Of a stretch of DNA of 29,865 nucleotides, positions 7,150 to 14,131 are shown one piece after another. The DNA is from a virus. The stretch is from positions 1 to 29,865 of IMG/VR virus record IMGVR_UViG_3300011113_000725, one strand, 5' to 3'. Made by a program: the position numbers and the translations under genes. Numbering within the stretch: the first letter of the stretch is position 1; every line of letters begins with the position of its first letter. The notes beneath the pieces are model-generated. The model was not told the DNA's origin, ran no database searches, and saw nothing but the letters and a program-made list of their open reading frames with translations.

Positions 7150-7191
7150 TTATTATATTATGGAAAATTAATTTGTTTAGTTTTTTCTAAT

Positions 7192-7222
7192 AAAAACCCC
7201 TACTTAAGCGTCAAAGTAGGGG
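7192..7222 (-). terminator. Rho-independent terminator of the nuclease operon
   Basis: A perfect 9-bp stem pairs 7197-7205 (CCCCTACTT) with 7214-7222 around an 8-base loop. On the minus strand it is followed by TTTTT (7196-7192). It lies 33 bases downstream of the nuclease stop codon. Confidence 0.8.
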
Positions 7223-7254
7223 ATATATCATGAAAATAACCAACATAAGTTATA

Positions 7255-7719
7255 TTAATTTTTTTTATTTAGTTTAATAATCTTAAAAAAATCTTCAGCC
7301 TTTTTTCTATTTAATTTAAATCCTGAACTCATACCTCCGTCGCCGGCTTTTGATATATATTCGCTGTAATAGGGGTTTTTTAAGTGAGCCTTAAGTAGGT
7401 TCATTTTTGTAAAATAAATCAATCCTTCGTCAGGAAAATAGTAAAAAAACAAATCGGCTTTTGACTTCCAAGGTCCAGATAATTTACCCCTATAACTCGT
7501 CTCAATAAACATATTATCGGTTTTCTTAATAAAAGTTCCATAGCGGTCGGTTTTTACTTCAACAAGTAGTTCCGATTTACGCCTGAGTTTTATATCATAA
7601 TCTCCATTATTATTGAAGTGGATAAAAGTAAAACCCTTCTTTTCTAAATACTTCTTAATAACTTCTTCGCCCTTTTGACCCTGTATCAAGTCAAGCGAAA
7701 ACTTCTCGCCTAAATCCAT
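7255..7719 (-). CDS. PD-(D/E)XK family nuclease
   Basis: Counting from ATG 7719, the 154-residue protein begins MDLGEKFSLDLIQGQKGEE. It shows the PD-(D/E)XK core: a helix with E18/E19, then D42 in NGDYDIKL, then E54-V-K56 in LLVEVKTD. The following FIETSYRGKLSGPWKSKADLFFYY matches phage endonuclease relatives of this superfamily, which act on DNA ends, junctions or host DNA. Which substrate is cut cannot be told. An in-frame ATG at 7779, 15 bases after the previous stop, would add 20 hydrophobic residues (MFPILAVFYFFSFFGYNIYF). I prefer 7719 because the domain starts there, but a membrane-anchored form is not excluded. Confidence 0.72.
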   Translation of the reverse strand: MDLGEKFSLDLIQGQKGEEVIKKYLEKKGFTFIHFNNNGDYDIKLRRKSELLVEVKTDRYGTFIKKTDNMFIETSYRGKLSGPWKSKADLFFYYFPDEGLIYFTKMNLLKAHLKNPYYSEYISKAGDGGMSSGFKLNRKKAEDFFKIIKLNKKN

Positions 7720-7794
7720 AAAGTATATATTATATCCAAAAAACGAAAAAAAGTAAAATACCGCTAAAATAGGAAACATAATGATACTATATTA

Positions 7795-8115
7795 TTAAAT
7801 TACATACCAAGGTTTTTTTACGAGCGGTTCTCCATACATATTCTTAAGTTTATCTAAAAGGTTCTTCTTATCAGCTATTCGGTAAAGAAGTTCGTTTTGT
7901 TTAGCGAAATCCGATAACCATTTGTATTTTTGAGCTTCGCTTTGTATATCTACCAGTTCTAAATCTACAATAGTATATTGGACTTTACCACGACTTTTCT
8001 TGGTAAGTTCAATAACATACCCTCTCTCGGCAGAACTCCTTAAGAACTGATAATTAAATAATCCATTTTCTACGAGGTAATTAATCCATTTTTCGTTAAT
8101 CTCTAAATAAGTCAT
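7795..8115 (-). CDS. Unknown early protein, 106 aa
   Basis: A 106-residue soluble protein (MTYLEINEKWINYLVENGLF...) with a predicted alpha/beta mix and a basic C-terminus ending KKPWYVI. I recognise no family. It has its own promoter octamer at 8149-8142 with a leader of about 26 nt. It is followed within 15 to 75 bases by the PD-(D/E)XK nuclease, with which it probably forms a two-gene operon ended by the terminator at 7192-7222. The pairing suggests a partner or regulator of the nuclease, but this is inference. Confidence 0.7.
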   Translation of the reverse strand: MTYLEINEKWINYLVENGLFNYQFLRSSAERGYVIELTKKSRGKVQYTIVDLELVDIQSEAQKYKWLSDFAKQNELLYRIADKKNLLDKLKNMYGEPLVKKPWYVI

Positions 8116-8141
8116 AGTTTTTTTGTTTTTAAATTATATTA

Positions 8142-8149
8142 CAAATATA
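8142..8149 (-). promoter_or_regulatory. Early promoter P4 (TATATTTG)
   Basis: An exact TATATTTG on the minus strand, 26 bases upstream of the ATG at 8115. It lies between the structured region 8211-8511 and the 106-aa gene. Confidence 0.7.
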
Positions 8150-8210
8150 AACATATTTTTCTGTTTTACAAAAGATTTCTAAACTTTTTTTTTACTACAA
8201 AATATAATAT

Positions 8211-8511
8211 AAGTATTGAGAGGTCTTAATAGGTTTGACCCTCGGTAGCTTACCGACGCTACCATAATGAAAGTACAAGGTTTTACTTGACTAATACTTC
8301 AGTCGCCAACGCAGGCTGGAGAAGATAACGAATACTAAAAGTGCTCGCGCTGATCCAACCCCGTCAACGAGCGACAAAGTAAAGGTAAATAACAAAGTAT
8401 ATCGCCGTAGGAGGAACGGAAGCAAGAATAAACCAGTAAGTAGAAAGGTCCAAGTAATCTACTGAACTTTAGTAAGGTAATAAACTACTTTACTGGAGGA
8501 AGGGGGTTTAT
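8211..8511. ncRNA. Candidate structured non-coding RNA, about 300 nt, family not recognised
   Basis: The stretch 8116-8617 holds no credible gene. Inside it, 8211-8511 is visibly richer in G and C than its surroundings and full of base pairing. Domain 1: 8211-8217 pairs with 8293-8299, enclosing hairpins 8218-8243, 8244-8263 (GGTAGC/GCTACC) and 8271-8288 (AAGTA/TACTT). Domain 2: GCTCG at 8343-8347 pairs with CGAGC at 8368-8372, inside a weaker outer pairing 8332-8336 with 8396-8400. Domain 3: 8433-8443 pairs with 8485-8496, 11 bp with one bulge. The promoter at 8580-8587 points across it, so a minus-strand transcript is favoured. No T-loop, CCA, RNase P or tmRNA signature is seen. A replication origin is the main alternative. 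Confidence 0.5.
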
Positions 8512-8578
8512 ACCTAAACTATATTATTGTTTATTACATATGTTTTTCTTTCATATTCATTTTATTATTAATTATACT

Positions 8579-8605
8579 ACAAATATAAGGAACTTTTCTT
8601 AAATA
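8579..8605 (-). promoter_or_regulatory. Early promoter P5 facing the structured region (27-bp repeat, copy 1)
   Basis: Contains TATATTTG at 8587-8580. The 27 bases 8579-8605 are identical to 8900-8926. The first substantial feature downstream on the minus strand is the structured region at 8511-8211; only an 8-codon ORF (8560-8534) intervenes. The promoter therefore probably makes a non-coding RNA. Confidence 0.7.
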
Positions 8606-8617
8606 AGCACTAATAAA

Positions 8618-8896
8618 CTAAAGTTCACTTAAAATACTATTTAATTTTTTTTGTCGTTCATGTCGTTTTAATTTATCTGGTATAGTCCAAGCTACTTCAG
8701 TTCCGAGTTCTCGGTTTGTCGTAATAACAAAGTCGTAATCGGACTTTTTTAAGAAATCGCTAACTTTTTTTAACCAATTACTATCAATATGGTCTATATT
8801 GTAAATCTCATTTGGTATATCTAAATCGCTGAATAAACCTACCGCTATAACATATTCTTCATATCCGATTATTATATCGTTTGTTGTTATTCTCAT
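8618..8896 (-). CDS. Unknown early protein, 92 aa, nearly leaderless
   Basis: A 92-residue protein (MRITTNDIIIGYEEYVIAVGLFSD...) with a middle part (DYDFVITTNRELGTEVAWTIPD) that looks like alternating strands and a Lys/Arg-rich helical end. No family recognised. The ATG at 8896 is only four bases after the TATATTTG octamer at 8908-8901, so the message must be leaderless or nearly so, unless translation starts at a non-ATG codon further in. No second Met exists in the protein. It lies upstream of promoter P5 and the RNA-like region, on the same strand. Confidence 0.65.
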   Translation of the reverse strand: MRITTNDIIIGYEEYVIAVGLFSDLDIPNEIYNIDHIDSNWLKKVSDFLKKSDYDFVITTNRELGTEVAWTIPDKLKRHERQKKLNSILSEL

Positions 8897-8899
8897 ATA

Positions 8900-8926
8900 A
8901 CAAATATAAGGAACTTTTCTTAAATA
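8900..8926 (-). promoter_or_regulatory. Early promoter P6 (27-bp repeat, copy 2)
   Basis: Contains TATATTTG at 8908-8901 and is identical over 27 bases to 8579-8605. It drives the 92-aa gene. The upstream part resembles the P1 upstream region (ATTTAA, then GAAAA). Confidence 0.72.
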
Positions 8927-8962
8927 TGAATAACAAATCCAAACTTTTTTTATATAATATGT

Positions 8963-10273
8963 ATGAAGTATAAATTAAAAACCGGAGATAATCTCAAAAT
9001 CCTTAAAAACCTACCTGATAATAGTATTGACGCTATAATAACCGATCCTCCATATGGATTATCATTTATGAATAAAAAGTGGGACTATGAAGTTCCGTCA
9101 GTAGAACTTTGGAAGGAAGTCCTACGGGTTCTTAAACCCGGCGGACACCTCCTTTCTTTTGGAGGAACAAGAACTTATCATAGGCTCGTAGTCAATATAG
9201 AAGATGCGGGGTTTGAGATACGCGACCAAATCCAGTGGATTTATGGTTCAGGTTTTCCAAAATCGTTGAATATAGGAAAAGCCGTAGATAAATTAGAAGG
9301 TAATGAAAGAGAGGTTGTCGGTTTTAATAAAAATAGATCCGATTTTAGTAGTGATATATTAAAAAAACAAGGTAGTATGATGTTGAATAAAAATGCTCCT
9401 ACAAAAGATTTAGATATAACAAAAGGAACTTCTCCATATGAAGGCTGGGGAACCGGTCTTAAACCAGCTAACGAACCTATATGTTTAGCGAGAAAACCGT
9501 TAAGTGAAAAGTCGGTCGCGGAAAATGTTATCAAATGGAGAACTGGAGGTATAAATATAGATAAAAGTAGAATAGGAAGCGAGATAATAAAACAAATACA
9601 ATACGACAGAACGCCCGAACATGGACGAAAATACGGAAATCATAGCGAAAGGTCAAGTAATGGAGTTATTACTCAAACAGAAGGCCGCTTTCCAGCGAAT
9701 ATAATTTTTGACGAGGAGGCGGCTGAGGTTCTTGACGAACAAAGCGGTATTACTAAAACAAATTGTAAAAGTGGTATTATTGAAGGTAAAGATGCGAATG
9801 TTTTTAACGATGGTGAAAATAAAACTACAGGTCATAAAAAGAAAATTATGGTAGGCGACTATAATGATAGCGGCGCTTCACGATTTTTTTATGTAGCTAA
9901 AGTATCAAAAAAAGAGCGTAATTTAGGTTTGGAAAATTACGAAGAAAAAGAAGAAAAAATACATAGTGGTTTTAATAGTAGAGACGAACATGGTAATAAA
10001 ATAAGAAAAGATGGTTCTATTATTCCACCTCTTAAAGCAAAAAACACACACCCTACCGTAAAACCAATAAATCTTATGACTTATCTTTGTAATTTAATTA
10101 CTCCTGAAGGCGGAACTATTTTGGACCCGTTCATGGGCTCTGGTTCTACTGGTATAGCAGCTCTTCTACAAGGATATAATTTTTTAGGTATTGATATGGA
10201 CCCTGAATATACTAAAATAGCTGAAGGTAGAATAAGTAATTATGAAAAATATAGAGATTTACTCAAAAAGTAA
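8963..10273 (+). CDS. Site-specific DNA methyltransferase, beta class (N6-adenine or N4-cytosine)
   Basis: A 436-residue protein of the N6/N4 methyltransferase family. The catalytic motif IV DPPYG is at residues 28-32 and the AdoMet-binding motif ILDPFMGSGSTG is near 386-397, preceded by HPTVKPINLM. This motif order (IV before I) defines the beta group. A long middle part (about 115-330) replaces the usual short target-recognition region and includes WRTGGINIDKSRIG and GRFPANIIFDEEAAEVLDEQSG, which also occur in other phage methyltransferases. No restriction enzyme is adjacent, so it probably protects phage DNA from host restriction or marks it. It begins the large plus-strand block and lies 48 bases before the small terminase gene. 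Confidence 0.9.
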   Translation: MKYKLKTGDNLKILKNLPDNSIDAIITDPPYGLSFMNKKWDYEVPSVELWKEVLRVLKPGGHLLSFGGTRTYHRLVVNIEDAGFEIRDQIQWIYGSGFPKSLNIGKAVDKLEGNEREVVGFNKNRSDFSSDILKKQGSMMLNKNAPTKDLDITKGTSPYEGWGTGLKPANEPICLARKPLSEKSVAENVIKWRTGGINIDKSRIGSEIIKQIQYDRTPEHGRKYGNHSERSSNGVITQTEGRFPANIIFDEEAAEVLDEQSGITKTNCKSGIIEGKDANVFNDGENKTTGHKKKIMVGDYNDSGASRFFYVAKVSKKERNLGLENYEEKEEKIHSGFNSRDEHGNKIRKDGSIIPPLKAKNTHPTVKPINLMTYLCNLITPEGGTILDPFMGSGSTGIAALLQGYNFLGIDMDPEYTKIAEGRISNYEKYRDLLKK

Positions 10274-10321
10274 AAACCTTCATTATTATATATATAATTA
10301 CAAAAATTACTTTTAAGTTTT

Positions 10322-10681
10322 ATGAAGCACCAGCCCGAAGTTTGGAAGGAACTACTCCTTCAAGCCTTACAAAAACATATAGGTATGGTAGGAGCCGCCT
10401 GTAAAGAAGTAGGTATATCAAGGAACCAATACCACGTTTATTATAGAACTGACCCTGACTTTAAGGCTAAAGTAGACGAGATAATGGAAGGACAAATAGA
10501 TATGGTAGAAACTGAACTACTTAAAAAGATTAAAGGAGGTTCGGAAAAATCTATTCATTTTTATTTAAAGTATAAAGCTAAAAAGAGGGGATATAATGAT
10601 ACCCTTGATATAACTACTGACGGAAAAGCTATTACCGATATACAAGTAATAAAAATTACGGAGTATAAAAAACCAGATTAA
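10322..10681 (+). CDS. terS: Terminase small subunit
   Basis: A 119-residue protein with an N-terminal helix-turn-helix (LQALQKHIGMVGAACKEVGISRNQYHVYYRTDPDFKAKV), as in small terminases. A helical oligomerisation segment follows (IDMVETELLKKIKGGSEKSIHFYLKYKAKKRGY). It recognises the packaging site on phage DNA and delivers it to the large subunit. The next gene starts immediately after the stop, with no gap, as expected for a terS-terL pair. The packaging signal is often inside or near this gene, but I cannot locate it from sequence. Confidence 0.85.
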   Translation: MKHQPEVWKELLLQALQKHIGMVGAACKEVGISRNQYHVYYRTDPDFKAKVDEIMEGQIDMVETELLKKIKGGSEKSIHFYLKYKAKKRGYNDTLDITTDGKAITDIQVIKITEYKKPD

Positions 10682-11848
10682 ATGACGCTAAACTTTAAAA
10701 CTACACCAGTTTTTACAAAGAACTATGAAGCCCTACAAAATGAAGATATACGATTTATTATCAATATGGGCGGAACTCGTAGTAGTAAAACTTGGAGTAT
10801 AAGTCAGCTGATAATACTTTATTGTTTAATAAAAGAAAAAAGGGTAGTATCAGTAGTAAGAAAATCTTTTCCTTCATTACGAGCTACCGTAATGAGAGAT
10901 ATAATAGAACTACTCCGTGAATATGAACTATATGACGAACGACAACATAATAAAACCGAAAACATATATAACTTTAGTAATGGTTCTAAAATAGAGTTCT
11001 TCTCGCTTGACGATAGCCAAAAGATAAGGGGTAGAAAACGAGACCTTCTTTTTATGAACGAAGCTAATGAACTGGATTTTGAGGAGTTTAACCAACTAAA
11101 CTTTAGAACAAATGATAAAGTTATTATGGACTTTAATCCAAGCGAAAGCGACCATTTTATATACGACCTACTTGAAGATAAAAGGTCAGTTAAAATCCAC
11201 TCTACTTTTCGTGATAATCCTTTTTTAAGTAAAGATATAGTAAGAGAGATTGAGGACCTTATATCAAAAGATAATACGCTTTATCAAGTATATAATTTAG
11301 GACTTCCAGCCGACAAGGGACATATCGTATATAACCACCAAAAACCTTATTATGACGAACCGCTCCATATAGAAGAAGAACTTATTGGTATTGACTTTGG
11401 TTATTCTCACCCTACCGCCGTTATCAGTTTAAGATTTAAGGAAGATATGGTATTTTGTAAAGAACTACTTTATCAGTCGTATCTTACTTCAGCCGATTTA
11501 ATACTCCGACTAAAAGATATGAACTTAATTACAAAAACTTTTATAGCTGACGGAGCAAGACCCGAGATTATTGAAGATATGAGGCGAGCTGGATTTATAG
11601 TTCATATAGCCGATAAGAACATAAAAGCCGGTATTGACGCCGTAAAAAGTCAACATATCTTTTATCACGGCGAAAGTTTTAATTTAATAAAGGAGTTTAA
11701 GAACTATAAATGGAAAATAATAGGAGATAAAATAACCGAAGAACCGTTAAAACTAAATGACGATTTAATGGACGCTATGCGTTATGGAGTTTATTGGTAT
11801 AAAAAATTACGAAGGAGTAGTGGAGGTTTTGACTTCGCTAATTTTTAA
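10682..11848 (+). CDS. terL: Terminase large subunit (PBSX-like)
   Basis: A 388-residue DNA-packaging motor. The ATPase has a Walker A motif GGTRSSKT at residues 30-37 and a Walker B region DLLFMNEAN near 120-128 with the catalytic Glu. The C-terminal RNase H-like nuclease has IGIDFGYSHPTAV near 233-246 with the first metal-binding Asp, and LNDDLMDAMRYGVYW near 357-371 with the later acids. Length and motifs fit the PBSX/Terminase_3 group. Such terminases cut concatemers and pump DNA through the portal. The sigma-like gene starts two bases after its stop. Confidence 0.93.
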   Translation: MTLNFKTTPVFTKNYEALQNEDIRFIINMGGTRSSKTWSISQLIILYCLIKEKRVVSVVRKSFPSLRATVMRDIIELLREYELYDERQHNKTENIYNFSNGSKIEFFSLDDSQKIRGRKRDLLFMNEANELDFEEFNQLNFRTNDKVIMDFNPSESDHFIYDLLEDKRSVKIHSTFRDNPFLSKDIVREIEDLISKDNTLYQVYNLGLPADKGHIVYNHQKPYYDEPLHIEEELIGIDFGYSHPTAVISLRFKEDMVFCKELLYQSYLTSADLILRLKDMNLITKTFIADGARPEIIEDMRRAGFIVHIADKNIKAGIDAVKSQHIFYHGESFNLIKEFKNYKWKIIGDKITEEPLKLNDDLMDAMRYGVYWYKKLRRSSGGFDFANF

Positions 11849-11849
11849 T

Positions 11850-12440
11850 ATGAATAAAAAACTAATAGACCAGTTTATAGTAAATCGTCAGGAGTTTTTA
11901 CTCGGCGTATCAAGGAGTATTCTTAAAAAGAAGAACGATGTAGCCGAGGATTTATTACACGACCTTTTTATTTATCTATACGAAAACTTCCAAAAGATAA
12001 AGTATATAAAAGATGAGACCTCACTTTTAGCTTTTTCTGTATCTTGGATTAAACTACAAGTAAAGTGGAAAGGAACCGGATATAAAAAAACTTATGTAAT
12101 GGAATACGACGAACTACCCTTAAACCTTCCACTAAACGAAGATTTTACTGATATACTCCACTCGGAAGACCCGTATATAAAAGATATAAGAAGAATATGG
12201 AATAGCGAACAAGCTGATAAACTACAAAAGATTTATCAGTATTTACCTCGTTTATCAAAAGTAAATCAAATCTTATTCCAAGCTTATTTTATTGAAGGAC
12301 TTACCTATGATAAAATTAAAGATAATTACGACTTCTTTAGAGATAAACCAAACGGACGTCAGTTCTATAAATCTAAAAAGTCAATATATAACCTTATGAA
12401 GGAACTAAAAAAAGAACTCCTCCTATGTACGAAGTTATAG
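11850..12440 (+). CDS. Sigma-70-like RNA polymerase factor (phage-encoded)
   Basis: A 196-residue protein beginning at ATG 11850, the first base after the TerL stop being skipped; an upstream ATG at 11784 would lie wholly in the terL frame overlap and is rejected. Residues about 10-70 (VAEDLLHDLFIYLYENFQKI, then LLAFSVSWIKLQVKW) resemble sigma region 2. Residues about 130-190 (LPRLSKVNQILFQAYFIEGLTYDKI and KSKKSIYNLMKELKKEL) resemble region 4, with a helix-turn-helix interrupted by a short FFRDKPNGRQFY insert. This ECF-like layout suggests it redirects host RNA polymerase to late promoters. It is coupled to terL and to the next gene. Confidence 0.72.
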   Translation: MNKKLIDQFIVNRQEFLLGVSRSILKKKNDVAEDLLHDLFIYLYENFQKIKYIKDETSLLAFSVSWIKLQVKWKGTGYKKTYVMEYDELPLNLPLNEDFTDILHSEDPYIKDIRRIWNSEQADKLQKIYQYLPRLSKVNQILFQAYFIEGLTYDKIKDNYDFFRDKPNGRQFYKSKKSIYNLMKELKKELLLCTKL

Positions 12441-12688
12441 GACTTATTTGTTTATCTATTATTATTCATATAGCCGAACCAATACTCCTTATCAAAAGAT
12501 TTTTAGGATTTAAGGAAGAAGATTACCATAAAAAATCCGCCTTTTTAAGATTTATACATAGAGGTCTTTATTGTTTAGTTTGTAGTTCATTTTGGTTCAC
12601 CCTTATTATTACCGGTAATTTTTATACCGCTTCAATAGTAGCCGTCGCGGCTTCTATACTAAATTATTATATCAAAGATAAACTATGA
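12425..12688 (+). CDS. Small membrane protein with a CxxC motif, 87 aa
   Basis: An 87-residue protein with hydrophobic segments at about residues 3-24 (EVIGLICLSIIIHIAEPILL), 48-63 and 65-82. The motif YCLVCSSFW sits at the start of the second segment and resembles the CxxCxxFW signature of small phage membrane proteins related to DUF1360. Its start overlaps the end of the sigma-like gene by 16 bases, and its stop overlaps the next start as ATGA. Function unknown; lysis or host-envelope modification is possible. Confidence 0.65.
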   Translation: MYEVIGLICLSIIIHIAEPILLIKRFLGFKEEDYHKKSAFLRFIHRGLYCLVCSSFWFTLIITGNFYTASIVAVAASILNYYIKDKL

Positions 12689-12882
12689 ATACGATTTTAG
12701 ATAATCTTATGAACGAACTTGAAGGTAGAGATAAAATCCTCGCTCACCAAACCGATTTACTTTACAAATTACATAATGAGTTATACCCCCATTTAAAAGA
12801 ATATAATGTATCATGTGGCTCTTGTAGAGAACGAGTATATAATAGGGTTCGTGAGTTCTGGTTATCTCAAAAACAAAAATAA
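12685..12882 (+). CDS. Small protein with CGSC motif, 65 aa
   Basis: A 65-residue, probably helical protein (MNTILDNLMNELEGRDKILAHQ). The segment VSCGSCRERVYNRVREF near the C-terminus is often seen in short proteins between terminase and tail genes of Bacteroidota siphophages. The single CxxC could bind metal only as a dimer or act in redox. It overlaps the preceding gene by four bases (ATGA). Role unknown. Confidence 0.65.
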   Translation: MNTILDNLMNELEGRDKILAHQTDLLYKLHNELYPHLKEYNVSCGSCRERVYNRVREFWLSQKQK

Positions 12883-12902
12883 ATAAAAAGTTATTTAATT
12901 AT

Positions 12903-13499
12903 ATGATAAGAAAACTTATATCTTACTTTATTGGAGTTCTCAAAATCGGTAAAGGTCAAAAATCTTGGAAGAATATAAAACTACACCAAGCTCAAGAACT
13001 TCTACAACTTGATAAAGAAGGTATAGATTTACTTGTAAGTCAAATGGCTATTGTTCTTGATACTGACGAGGCTTTTGTAGAAAACTTACCTTTTAATAAA
13101 ATACAAGAGTTCGCTGAAGAATATGAGTTCTTACAAAAAACTCCTGACGCTAAATGGATTAAAACTTTTAAGATTGAAGGTAAAAGGTTCGGTATGGTTC
13201 CGCTAAACGACCTTACTTTAGCTCAAATTATAGATATAGAAGAATACTGGAACGACGGATATATTAAAAACTTACATAAGATTTTATCAGTTCTTTTTCT
13301 ACCGGTAAAGTCGTATAACCCGATTACAAAAAAGTATAAATTACAAGAATATAAACCTGACGAAGATATAGAAAACCTACTTCTTAATACGGATATGGAG
13401 ATTATTTGGAGTAATCTACTTTTTTTTTATCATACCGAACAGATATATTTAAAAGGTATGAAGGACTATTTGGAGGCGGAACTGAAGAAGAGGAAGTAG
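12903..13499 (+). CDS. Tail assembly chaperone, short form (gpG-like)
   Basis: A 198-residue, helical, charged protein (WKNIKLHQAQELLQLD..., VLDTDEAFVENLPFNKIQEFAEEYEFL) ending in LEAELKKRK. It resembles tail assembly chaperones, which coat the tape measure protein until the tail tube forms around it. The main support is the arrangement. Near its end a long overlapping -1 frame begins and continues to 13693, with a canonical slippery heptamer T TTA AAA at 13448-13454, as in the G/GT system of siphophages. The tail terminator-like gene follows. Confidence 0.65.
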   Translation: MIRKLISYFIGVLKIGKGQKSWKNIKLHQAQELLQLDKEGIDLLVSQMAIVLDTDEAFVENLPFNKIQEFAEEYEFLQKTPDAKWIKTFKIEGKRFGMVPLNDLTLAQIIDIEEYWNDGYIKNLHKILSVLFLPVKSYNPITKKYKLQEYKPDEDIENLLLNTDMEIIWSNLLFFYHTEQIYLKGMKDYLEAELKKRK

Positions 13500-13693
13500 A
13501 AGAAGAAAGTAGGCTACTTACTATTGAAGAAGTAAGGGCTAAAAATAATATAGAAAAGAACCGTAAATGGAGCTGGATAAGTTTAGTATGGATTTTAACC
13601 GGAGGAGATATAACTAAAACCGATTTAGTTTTAAGAAAATCTTTTGGAGAAGTTCTTATATGGTTATCGTATAAAAAAGAAAATGGAGTATGA
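13454..13693 (+). CDS. Tail assembly chaperone, -1 frameshift extension (gpGT-like)
   Basis: In the -1 frame the sequence is open from about 13412 to TGA at 13691-13693 and has no ATG to start it independently. Slipping at T TTA AAA (13448-13454) gives a fusion of about 263 residues with 79 new ones. These are a Gly/Glu linker (GLFGGGTEEEEVEEESR), a helix (LTIEEVRAKNNIEKNRK), then WSWISLVWILTGGDITKTDLVL... ending LIWLSYKKENGV. The W...L..L..GDITK...VL..LSY pattern is what I know from the extension part of Bacteroidota phage tail chaperones. The stop overlaps the next start as ATGA. A T9 run at 13420-13428 is a second possible slip site. Confidence 0.72.
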   Translation, partial: RYEGLFGGGTEEEEVEEESRLLTIEEVRAKNNIEKNRKWSWISLVWILTGGDITKTDLVLRKSFGEVLIWLSYKKENGV

Positions 13694-14130
13694 CTTGGAA
13701 TAATATAGTAATGGAGTTTAGCAACATAGCTAATAATAACCCGTTTATCAAAAGATTTGGTAGCGGAGAAATGGTAGATATAGAAACTGACGGACCAAAT
13801 AGTCCACTTTACCCGCTTCTCTGGGTAGTTCCGCAGTTTGTAAATATAACTGAATACTCACTTGAATATACGGTAAGGATTTTAGTTATTGAACCTGACG
13901 AAGAAGATGATAGTAAACAACAAAGTATTTTGTCGGATAATTTACAAATTATTATAGACGTCATTAAAACCTTTAAGTATAAAGTAGATAAAGATTATAC
14001 TATTGTAGATACAGATTTAATTTGTAATCCGTTCGCTCATAGGTTCGTAGATTATTGTGTAGGCTGGTGGTGCGATATAAAAATAGCTACTGACTTAAAT
14101 AATAGCGAATGTAATATACCTGGTTATTGA
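13690..14130 (+). CDS. Putative tail terminator or tail completion protein
   Basis: A 146-residue protein with SPLYPLLWVVPQFVNITEYSLEYTVRILVIEPDEEDD in the first half. Its end, FAHRFVDYCVGWWCDIKIATDLNNSECNIP, includes a strand-rich GWWCDI stretch. This pattern recurs in short proteins next to the neck gene in Bacteroidota siphophages and fits a tail terminator, the ring that caps the tail tube. It is coupled to the chaperone extension (ATGA) and followed two bases later by the HK97 gp10-like gene. Assignment rests on size, pattern and neighbours. Confidence 0.58.
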   Translation: MTWNNIVMEFSNIANNNPFIKRFGSGEMVDIETDGPNSPLYPLLWVVPQFVNITEYSLEYTVRILVIEPDEEDDSKQQSILSDNLQIIIDVIKTFKYKVDKDYTIVDTDLICNPFAHRFVDYCVGWWCDIKIATDLNNSECNIPGY

Positions 14131-14131
14131 T

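Noticed and set aside
8211-8299. Cloverleaf-like four-way pairing resembling a tRNA
   Set aside because: The arms have the wrong sizes (6-bp stem with 8-base loop, no 7-base anticodon loop), there is no GGTTCGA-type T-loop, and four bases separate the third arm from the closing stem. No CCA end.
8211-8511. Group I or group II intron, RNase P RNA or tmRNA
   Set aside because: No interrupted gene flanks it, no group II domain V, and no conserved RNase P or tmRNA segments were seen.
8534-8560. Eight-codon mini-ORF after promoter P5
   Set aside because: Too short to judge, and AT-rich DNA yields such frames often. A leader peptide remains possible but is unsupported.
11784-11849. Upstream ATG for the sigma-like gene
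   Set aside because: It lies inside the terL coding sequence and adds 22 residues without similarity to sigma factors. ATG 11850 directly follows the terL stop.
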